From Chryseobacterium sp. YIM B08800 (lineage in GTDB: Bacteria; Bacteroidota; Bacteroidia; Flavobacteriales; Weeksellaceae): DNA of 64,000 nucleotides. Where the stretch lies: assembly GCF_026163565.1 (NCBI RefSeq), contig NZ_JAPDKN010000028.1, positions 26,161-90,160 of the forward strand, in the 5' to 3' direction. A program made the translations under genes and the position numbers. Below are positions 23,634 to 30,201 of this stretch, one piece after another. Position 1 is the first letter of the stretch; each line of letters begins with the position of its first letter. Below the pieces are notes generated by a model. That model was given only the letters and a program-made list of their open reading frames with translations. It had not been told where the DNA came from and did no database searches.

Positions 23634-24656
23634 TTATTTATTTGGGATTAATGTTTTGCCTTTTTTTCTGTTTCCTAAAACGCTGTTATTGGTTCTGCTA
23701 TCCGGACTTGTCACCAATAAAATAATAATTACAATCACAAAATCTAACAAAATACATCCCGCCAAAACAACAAACTGATACATTCCGAAGTTTTTAATTG
23801 CGTGCTCAAACGCATAACCTATTTTTCCAACGTCTTGCGTTTTAGAAAGTAAAGGTTCGAATTTAAATTTTTCTTCTCCTAAAACATTACTTCCTCGGTT
23901 GCCAAGTTTGTTATAATCTGTTAAGGCATTGTCTATAAGCGCTTGTGCTAAAAGATCTTTCTCTTTTTTAGGCAACAATAAGAACTCTTGTATTCTTTTA
24001 TTCCATTTCAGAACAGAGTTGTTGATGTCAGATTTCAGATTTCTTTCGTCCGGTGACAAATCCATCACCATATTGTCGATTTGGCTTCCCATTCTTTGCG
24101 CTAAATCTTCATAATCATTTCCAATCGGAGTTAATAAATCTACTTTTTGCCCGGTCATTTTTTCAATATCTCTGATTAATGATTGCGCTCTTGAGCCGAT
24201 TCCCTGATTTGCAGGATCAATAATTTGAGCCATTAATTGTTTTTTCTTAATCTCAATATTTCTTGTGGTTTCTTTCGGGTATTTATAATTTAATTTAGCT
24301 TCAATATTGTTTTCCAGCGTATTAAAATCTTCATTAATCGTTTTTAATTCAGTGGTATAAATGTCTGTACGCATAAATCTTGTGTATAATGCGTTGAAAT
24401 TGGCAATAAAACAAAACGATGCAATGAATATGTAAATTCCTACCAAGCTTCCGGTAGATTTACCTTCAAGTTTTGCGGCACGAAGCATCCAGCAGAGGAA
24501 TAATAATAGCAAAGAAAGTACGAGTGCTATTACGAATGATGCGTTGCCGAAGATCTGTTCAAGCCCGACCCAGGTTTGATAAAAGCTCACGCTGATTAAT
24601 AATATTGCGAGCACGCCTAAAAATAGATCTGATGCTCCTAAAGAATTTTTACTCAT
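23634..24656 (-). CDS. Four-helix membrane protein, first gene of the GTPase operon (unrecognised)
   Basis: A 340-residue membrane protein. Three helices lie near the N-terminus (about residues 11-32, 41-58 and 71-93), followed by a helical soluble domain of roughly 200 residues rich in charged residues (about 95-293), then a fourth helix (about 294-317) and a short basic tail. The soluble domain would lie on one side of the inner membrane. I know no family name. It is followed 5 bases later by the GTPase-like gene, so the three genes form one operon. The upstream region is shared with the divergent methyltransferase gene, and a TAGTTTTG box lies about 70 bases before the ATG. Confidence 0.85.
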   Translation of the reverse strand: MSKNSLGASDLFLGVLAILLISVSFYQTWVGLEQIFGNASFVIALVLSLLLLFLCWMLRAAKLEGKSTGSLVGIYIFIASFCFIANFNALYTRFMRTDIYTTELKTINEDFNTLENNIEAKLNYKYPKETTRNIEIKKKQLMAQIIDPANQGIGSRAQSLIRDIEKMTGQKVDLLTPIGNDYEDLAQRMGSQIDNMVMDLSPDERNLKSDINNSVLKWNKRIQEFLLLPKKEKDLLAQALIDNALTDYNKLGNRGSNVLGEEKFKFEPLLSKTQDVGKIGYAFEHAIKNFGMYQFVVLAGCILLDFVIVIIILLVTSPDSRTNNSVLGNRKKGKTLIPNK

Positions 24657-24725
24657 GGTTGGTATTTATAATATTGTTTTTTTTTCTTTATTCTAAAACA
24701 AGAATTTCAGTGTTCTAATTTTCTT

Positions 24726-24733
24726 CAAAACTA
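24726..24733 (-). promoter_or_regulatory. Candidate -7 box (TAGTTTTG) of the GTPase operon
   Basis: Fits TAnnTTTG on the minus strand, 70 bases before the first ATG of the operon. No matching -33 TTG is evident. Confidence 0.3.
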
Positions 24734-24816
24734 CAGTGGCATTCTTGTATTTTTTTACGGGAAACCATAAAGCGCGAATGTTTCAGGAAAAAAATTATAT
24801 TTACAGAAAAATAACA

Positions 24817-25614
24817 ATGGAAAATTATTTAGACATCAACAGAAAATCCTGGAATGCCAAAGTAGAACCACATCTGAAATCTGATTTCTATTTTTTAGAT
24901 GAATTTCTAAAAGGAAGAACTTCTTTAAATTCTATAGAATTGGAACTTTTAGGAGATGTAAAAAGTAAAACAATTCTGCACTTGCAATGTCATTTTGGGC
25001 AGGATTCTATTTCGCTTTCAAGAATGGGAGCAAAAGTTACCGGAATTGACCTTTCAGATAAAGCAATTGAAGCAGGAAGAGATTTAGCAAAACAATGCAA
25101 TACCGATACTGAGTTTATCTGCTCTGATGTGTATGATTTACCAAATATTTTAGATGAAAAATTTGATGTTGTTTTTACAAGTTATGGCACAATTGGCTGG
25201 CTTCCTGATCTTGAAAAATGGGCGGGTGTAATTGATCATTTTTTAAAACCAAACGGACAATTTATCATAGCAGAATTTCATCCTGTAATTTGGATGTTTG
25301 ATGATAATTTTAAAGATATTGCGTATAACTATTTCAATGAAAGCCCAATTGTAGAAACCTACGAAGGAACGTATGCAGACTTTTCTGCCGAAATCGTTCA
25401 GGATTACGTAATGTGGAATCATTCATTATCAGAAGTAATGCAGAGTTTGATAAATAAAAACTTAGTAATAGATCAGTTTCAGGAATTTGACTGGTCACCT
25501 TATCCTTGCTTTAAACACATCGAAGAATTTGAAAAAGGAAAATGGCGAACGGAAAAATTTGGTAATAAAATACCTATGGTTTATGCCCTTTCAGCACAAA
25601 AAAAGTCATCGTAA
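24817..25614 (+). CDS. Class I SAM-dependent methyltransferase
   Basis: A 265-residue methyltransferase. Motif I is ILHLQCHFGQDSISLSRMGA, followed by VTGIDLSDKAIE (acidic end of strand 2 binding SAM ribose), CSDVYDLP and FDVVFTSYGTIGWLPD (motif IV). The target is unknown; proteins of this type act on small molecules or tRNA. The ATG start before ENYLDINRKSWNAK is chosen over a GTG 27 codons upstream. It is divergent from the GTPase operon and ends in a terminator that includes its own stop codon. Confidence 0.9.
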   Translation: MENYLDINRKSWNAKVEPHLKSDFYFLDEFLKGRTSLNSIELELLGDVKSKTILHLQCHFGQDSISLSRMGAKVTGIDLSDKAIEAGRDLAKQCNTDTEFICSDVYDLPNILDEKFDVVFTSYGTIGWLPDLEKWAGVIDHFLKPNGQFIIAEFHPVIWMFDDNFKDIAYNYFNESPIVETYEGTYADFSAEIVQDYVMWNHSLSEVMQSLINKNLVIDQFQEFDWSPYPCFKHIEEFEKGKWRTEKFGNKIPMVYALSAQKKSS

Positions 25615-25628
25615 TGATGACTTTTTTT
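25600..25628 (+). terminator. Terminator overlapping the methyltransferase stop codon
   Basis: Stem GTCATC / GATGAC extended by A:T pairs, with a GTAAT loop that contains the TAA stop codon, followed by seven T. The A-run before the stem makes it usable in both directions. Confidence 0.75.
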
Positions 25629-25647
25629 ATATGAATGCTTTAAAATT

Positions 25648-25890
25648 TTAAATTTTAGAAGCAGAATCTTCAACTTTCGCTTTCGCTTCGTCAAATTTAC
25701 TTTGAGCTTGGGAAGCCACTTCATTTGCTTTATCTTTCAAATCGTTTCCCCATTTGTTCAAATTATCCTTTGCAGAGTTGATTTTGTCTTTTACAGCTTG
25801 TTGCTGTTCCGGAGTAGATTTTTTGTACTTCCAATATGCTAAAGCACCTAGTCCTAATAAAGCTAATAATCCGTTTGTCTTATTTCCCAT
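25648..25890 (-). CDS. Small YtxH-like membrane-anchored helical protein
   Basis: An 80-residue protein with one short N-terminal hydrophobic helix (GLLALLGLGALAYWKY, residues 8-23) followed by a long amphipathic, Ala- and Lys-rich helix (about 25-78). This is the layout of YtxH and related stress-induced small proteins. Its function is unknown; it probably sits on the inner membrane. It is a lone gene. Confidence 0.8.
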   Translation of the reverse strand: MGNKTNGLLALLGLGALAYWKYKKSTPEQQQAVKDKINSAKDNLNKWGNDLKDKANEVASQAQSKFDEAKAKVEDSASKI

Positions 25891-25991
25891 GATTTCTGAT
25901 TTTTAAAAGTTATAATATTAAAATTTTGTTATTAATAACTATGTAAAATGTGTGCCAAAAAATTTATGGGAATAATAAAAATATGTTAAAA

Positions 25992-26834
25992 TTATTTAAA
26001 GATTTCAAACTGATTTCCATCAAAACTTGCAAAAACCATTGTAGGATAAGAATCTTGATGATAAATATTTCCATTTTTATCAATGGCAATAGCTCCAGCA
26101 AAACCGTCTATCACTTTTAGTTCAGCAAAAGTTTTGTTGAAAGCGTCTTTTAAGCTCATTCCATCGGTCACTCTGGTTACAATTTTGGCAGAAGTTGCAT
26201 TGCTTACAATATCTTCACCAACACCGGTACAGCTTACTGCGCAAAATTCGTTGGCATAATTTCCGGCTACCGTTGCAGAATCAGAAATTCTTCCCGGAAT
26301 CTCAAAACCTTTCCCTCCGGTAGAAGTTGCAACGGCTAATTTTCCGTTTTTATCGATCGCAACGCAACCCACCGTTCCTTTTCCGCCGTTTTTTAGTTTC
26401 GCTTCGTATTCTTTTCTTCTTTGAGGAATTTCTGTTGGAAAATTTTCAAATCCGTTATTATTAGCATAAATTTTAGCTCCGTTTCCTCCTAAAACCCGGT
26501 CGTCTTCTTTCATTAGTTCTTTCGCCACAAAAATAGGATTCTTCACATCCTGAATATTGATAACGCCGCTCATTTTCTGAGTTTCACCATCCATCAATGC
26601 CGCACTCATTCTGATAACGCCGTCGCTTTGAATTTGCGAACCGATTCCTGCATTAAACAATTCGTCATCTTCCAAAAGAGAAACTGCATACGCAACAGTG
26701 TCAACAGCTGAATGGGTTTCTAAATATTGATATGCTTTTTCTGCAATATTTTTTAAAGAATTTTGTTTGGCAACTTTCACTTCATGGCTCTGGTCGCTTT
26801 CGGAGAAAAATCCGCCGTGGATAATGATTTTCAT
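25992..26834 (-). CDS. Isoaspartyl peptidase / plant-type L-asparaginase
   Basis: A 280-residue Ntn-hydrolase that matures by self-cleavage before a Thr nucleophile. The GTVGCVAID motif places the nucleophile at Thr154, after an alpha part that begins IIIHGGFFSES and includes NAGIGSQI. The STGG and GNYAN...GVGEDI loops of the beta part are present. The enzyme releases Asp from beta-aspartyl dipeptides. In organisms that use cyanophycin, enzymes of this family split the beta-Asp-Arg dipeptides that cyanophycinase produces. CphB and CphA are encoded about 3 kb away, so that role is likely here. It lacks a signal peptide and should be cytoplasmic. Confidence 0.93.
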   Translation of the reverse strand: MKIIIHGGFFSESDQSHEVKVAKQNSLKNIAEKAYQYLETHSAVDTVAYAVSLLEDDELFNAGIGSQIQSDGVIRMSAALMDGETQKMSGVINIQDVKNPIFVAKELMKEDDRVLGGNGAKIYANNNGFENFPTEIPQRRKEYEAKLKNGGKGTVGCVAIDKNGKLAVATSTGGKGFEIPGRISDSATVAGNYANEFCAVSCTGVGEDIVSNATSAKIVTRVTDGMSLKDAFNKTFAELKVIDGFAGAIAIDKNGNIYHQDSYPTMVFASFDGNQFEIFK

Positions 26835-26918
26835 ATTGATTATTTGATTTTAAATATATAAAAAAAAGTGCTTTGCTTTTTCTAATAATCGAATACAATT
26901 TGCCAATTTACTTTCAAA

Positions 26919-27245
26919 TTACCGAAAAGGACATTCTTTTCTATCATAAAATCCGTAATTTCTAACAATATTTCCTACTCTGATTTTGTAATCGTTAAAA
27001 ATAGAACTGCGACCTTTTTGCTGCGCGCTTTTATGTTGTTCAAAATTTCTCCATTCAGAAATAGCGTTTTCATTTTCCCAAAAAGACAAAGAAAGAATTT
27101 TTTGGTCGTCAGAAAGACTTTGAAACCTTTCTATGGAAATAAATCCTTCAATATTTTTCAGCTCTTTCTTTAGCGCTGCGGCTATATCCAGATATTCACT
27201 TTTTTTGGATTCATTGATCCAAACTTCAAAAATTACAGCGATCAT
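26919..27245 (-). CDS. Antibiotic-biosynthesis-monooxygenase (ABM) domain protein
   Basis: A 108-residue ferredoxin-like ABM-fold protein (IAVIFEVWINESKKSEYLDI, then GFISIERFQS and LSLSFWENENAISEWRNFEQHK). Such proteins are cofactor-free oxygenases, haem-degrading enzymes or simply small-molecule binders. It starts 1 base after the stop of the alpha/beta hydrolase gene, so translation is coupled. The pair faces an ArsR-type regulator, which suggests inducible detoxification or breakdown of a small compound. Confidence 0.88.
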   Translation of the reverse strand: MIAVIFEVWINESKKSEYLDIAAALKKELKNIEGFISIERFQSLSDDQKILSLSFWENENAISEWRNFEQHKSAQQKGRSSIFNDYKIRVGNIVRNYGFYDRKECPFR

Positions 27246-27246
27246 T

Positions 27247-28176
27247 TTATTTTGATTTTAAAAATAGTTCAACTTCTTCGTACAAATGAAATCTTCTTTT
27301 TTCCAAATGCAGAACATGGGTACTTTTATCGATCAGTACATATCTTTTAACGGGCGCATTTTTTATTTCAGAAAACACTTTATGCGCTTCTTCTTCATTA
27401 AATGCAATATCCCATTCGCCTCTTATCAGCAAGGTAGAATTTTTAATTTTCGATGGATAAAAAAAACAGTTTCCATTCCAGCATTCAAAAAGATCTTTTT
27501 CCCAAGCCGAAGGAAAACGTATGGTGTGAGGAAATCTTTCTTTAGCTGAAGGATCACTTTTTAACCATTCGTTTCCCCATTTTGTGAAAATTTCATCTTC
27601 TAAAGTCATTTCACAATCATCAGGAATATGGCTCAAAAACTGATTTATCCTTTCTGATGGTGATAAATCTGTATAAACTGTTGTAGGTTTTTGCCAAGAT
27701 GTTAATCCGGATCTTTGGACAATGGGTGCAAATAATATTAATTTGTCTATTTTGTCTGGAAAAACTGTTGCATAATATCCGGAAATTGTTGCACCCCAAG
27801 AATGACCTATTAAATGTATTTTGTTGTAAATCAATTTATTAAAAATATAATCTATCGCAATATCAATATCTTTTACCAAATCTTTCCCGTTGCAAGAATT
27901 GACAAATTCATTTCCCAAATCCGACATATAATCGTATCTATCTGATTTACCGTAACCTAAAAAATCTAACGCAAAAACATCATAACCAGCTTCTGAAAGA
28001 TAGTCTGCCCAAGAAATTCCGTTCATTTGAAATCCCGAAGAAAGTTGCGAAGGAAATGTTGCGCCATGTATAAACAAAACAGCTTCGTCTGCGTTTTTAT
28101 ATTTGGCTTTTTGAAAATTCAGATTAATTTGCTTTTCGGGTATTCTGCTATTTAACTTTACATCAGTTTGTTTCAT
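27247..28176 (-). CDS. Alpha/beta hydrolase
   Basis: A 309-residue alpha/beta hydrolase without a signal peptide. The oxyanion region is LFIHGATFPS, the nucleophile elbow GHSWG has Ser126, and the catalytic Asp and His are probably in RGEWDIAF and DKSTHVLHLE near the C-terminus. The substrate is unknown; the fold suits ester or C-C bond hydrolysis. It is the first gene of a two-gene unit with the ABM protein, divergent from the ArsR-type gene. Confidence 0.9.
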   Translation of the reverse strand: MKQTDVKLNSRIPEKQINLNFQKAKYKNADEAVLFIHGATFPSQLSSGFQMNGISWADYLSEAGYDVFALDFLGYGKSDRYDYMSDLGNEFVNSCNGKDLVKDIDIAIDYIFNKLIYNKIHLIGHSWGATISGYYATVFPDKIDKLILFAPIVQRSGLTSWQKPTTVYTDLSPSERINQFLSHIPDDCEMTLEDEIFTKWGNEWLKSDPSAKERFPHTIRFPSAWEKDLFECWNGNCFFYPSKIKNSTLLIRGEWDIAFNEEEAHKVFSEIKNAPVKRYVLIDKSTHVLHLEKRRFHLYEEVELFLKSK

Positions 28177-28255
28177 TTAAAAAAAAATATTGCAAATCTG
28201 GATAAGATTTTTGATTAATTATATTGCAAAATTAAATACTTAAAAATCTTAAAAG

Positions 28256-28271
28256 TTCATTCTAAAATGAA
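28256..28271. promoter_or_regulatory. Candidate operator between hydrolase and ArsR-type genes
   Basis: A perfect 6-bp inverted repeat TTCATT-CTAA-AATGAA sits 35 bases before the regulator's ATG in the divergent intergenic region. A direct repeat of ATATTGCAAA also occurs at about 28187 and 28221. A site for the adjacent winged-helix regulator is plausible. Confidence 0.4.
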
Positions 28272-28305
28272 TTATAAATTTTAATTGTTTCCTAAATTTG
28301 TCATT

Positions 28306-28989
28306 ATGGAAATCGAAAATGAGTTTACAAAAATAGCTTCACTTATCGGCGAAAGAGCGCGCGCTTTAATTTTGTGGTCTTTGCTGGATCAGAAAGCTTA
28401 CACCGCTTCCGAATTAAGTATTATAGCAGATATTTCGCGACAATCGGTAAGTAATCATTTATCAAAACTTATTGATGCGAAACTCGTTTGTGCCGACAAA
28501 CAAGGTCGTCACAGATATTTTCGACTGACCGATGAAAATATCGCGCATGTAATTGAATCAATGGCGAGTTTGATTCCTCACAAAAAAATAGAAATTAAAA
28601 AAAATGCAAATGCAGAAAAACTAAGTTTTGCCAGAACCTGTTACGATCATCTTGCAGGCAAAATTTCTGTTGAAATTGTAAATGCTTTGCTCAATAAAAA
28701 TATAATCTGTCTAGACAAAGATTCTTTTACAGTAACTGAGTTTGGTGAAAAATGGTTTGATGAGATTGGAATCAATATCGATAATTTAAAAAATAAAAAT
28801 CGCTCTTTTGCCCACAAATGTTTGGATTGGACAGAAAGAAAACATCACATTGCAGGAGCTTTAGGCAACGCCATTTTAGAAAAATTTCTGGAAAAAGACT
28901 TTATCCGAAAAAAGAAAAACAGCCGTGAAATATTAATCACGACTGTCGGGAAAAAATTCTTTTATGAAAAACTGAACATAAGTTTATAA
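28306..28989 (+). CDS. ArsR-type winged-helix transcriptional regulator
   Basis: A 227-residue regulator. Residues about 5-85 are an ArsR-like winged helix (RARALILWSLLDQKAYTASE, DISRQSVSNHLSKLIDAKLV, then the wing QGRHRYFRL). No metal-binding Cys pair (the CxC of classic ArsR) is visible, so it probably senses an organic compound. The C-terminal 130 residues are an extra domain of repeated small helices. A TAAATTTG -7-like box ends 5 bases before the ATG, which would make the transcript almost leaderless. It is divergent from, and probably represses, the hydrolase-ABM pair. Confidence 0.87.
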   Translation: MEIENEFTKIASLIGERARALILWSLLDQKAYTASELSIIADISRQSVSNHLSKLIDAKLVCADKQGRHRYFRLTDENIAHVIESMASLIPHKKIEIKKNANAEKLSFARTCYDHLAGKISVEIVNALLNKNIICLDKDSFTVTEFGEKWFDEIGINIDNLKNKNRSFAHKCLDWTERKHHIAGALGNAILEKFLEKDFIRKKKNSREILITTVGKKFFYEKLNISL

Positions 28990-29028
28990 TTTTATAAAAT
29001 TATTCAGACTAATTTTATTATTTCGAAA

Positions 29029-29913
29029 CTACGTTTGCGGTATCGGATTAAACTGAGAGTTCTCTATTGTCAGTTTTCTTGTCGTCAAATCATAATGATC
29101 GTTCATCGACATCACATGAACGGTAAGATTATCTATTGAAATAGGTTCACCTAAATTAATATTGGTAAGATTGGTGTCTTTAATGAATCTTCCATCAACA
29201 ATAATTACCAAACCAGATCCTACTGCAGTCATGGTATCATTATGAATGAAAAGTCCGGTGTCTTCACCCAAACCAATTCCTAAAGTTCTGGGATTGTTTA
29301 CTACAGCCTGAAAAAGCCTTCCGATTCTTCCTCTTTGTACAAAGTGAGTGTCTACAATGACGTTGTCGATTAAACCTAAACCCTGAGTCGTTTTAATTTC
29401 ACCTTTTAATAGAGCTTCAGAACTGCTTCCTTGGTAAATCATATTTTCAGAAGCAGCAGCAGCTCCTGCAGACGTTCCGGAATAGATAAAATCTTGCTCT
29501 TGATATTTTAGTAAAATAGCATCGTGAAATCTTGTTCCGCCCAAAATTGAGGTCAGTCTCAATTGATCTCCACCCGTAAACATCACGACATCTGCTGCAT
29601 TGGCTCTTGCAACAATAGCATCAGAATTAGCTTCTTCACGGTTATGAATATCAAGAATATTGACGTTTTTAGCTCCCAAAAATTCAAAAGCTTTTTTATA
29701 TTCGGCACCAACAATTTGAGGAATTTGCGACGCTGTAGTCACTACCTCAATCACAGAATTTTCCTTGTTTTTAGATTCAGTAATAATCTTTCTTAAAATT
29801 CCTCTTTCAAAAAAGTTAAGATTTTTTTCAACATTCTGATCGTAATCGGTCTCAGAAAAGCTGCCTTTATTCACAGCTCCACCGATAATAATTAATTTTC
29901 CAACAGGTTTCAT
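29029..29913 (-). CDS. cphB: Cyanophycinase
   Basis: A 294-residue S51-family serine exopeptidase that degrades cyanophycin (multi-L-arginyl-poly-L-aspartate) to beta-Asp-Arg dipeptides. The nucleophile is Ser148 in YSGTSAGAA (residues 144-152). VDTHFVQRGRIGRL around 188-200 is also conserved in the family, and FTGGDQLRL precedes the nucleophile. There is no signal peptide, so it is an intracellular type. The ATG is chosen over a TTG three codons upstream. It is divergent from cphA with 288 bases between the starts, a common arrangement for this pair. Confidence 0.95.
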   Translation of the reverse strand: MKPVGKLIIIGGAVNKGSFSETDYDQNVEKNLNFFERGILRKIITESKNKENSVIEVVTTASQIPQIVGAEYKKAFEFLGAKNVNILDIHNREEANSDAIVARANAADVVMFTGGDQLRLTSILGGTRFHDAILLKYQEQDFIYSGTSAGAAAASENMIYQGSSSEALLKGEIKTTQGLGLIDNVIVDTHFVQRGRIGRLFQAVVNNPRTLGIGLGEDTGLFIHNDTMTAVGSGLVIIVDGRFIKDTNLTNINLGEPISIDNLTVHVMSMNDHYDLTTRKLTIENSQFNPIPQT

Positions 29914-30058
29914 AGCTTGCAAATTTAAAAAATAATAAATTGTTAATGCAATGTAAACCCATTTTTAACGTATTTCCTTTGATTTTTAATCGATTACAGA
30001 AATTGCATTTTTTTAATAAATCTTTAATAACGCTATGGTTTTGTTTATGGTTTTGCAT

Positions 30059-30066
30059 TATCTTTG
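30059..30066 (+). promoter_or_regulatory. Candidate -7 box (TATCTTTG) of cphA
   Basis: Fits TAnnTTTG in the cphB-cphA intergenic region, about 135 bases before the ATG. Several TTTTG tracts lie just upstream, but none at the standard spacing. Confidence 0.35.
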
Positions 30067-30201
30067 ATTTAGAAAGATGTTTTTATTAAAGTAATTAAGG
30101 CATAGAAAAACTATGAAATCATAATTTTTTTAATTATTAAATTATAATTTTAAAATTAAAGATGATAGATAACAAATGGAAAAAAAATTAAGTAGCTGCA
30201 T

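Noticed and set aside
21055..24656. Reading the three-gene operon as part of a type VI secretion system
   Set aside because: No TssB/C, Hcp, VgrG, ClpV or baseplate genes are nearby, and the proteins do not match known membrane-complex subunits.
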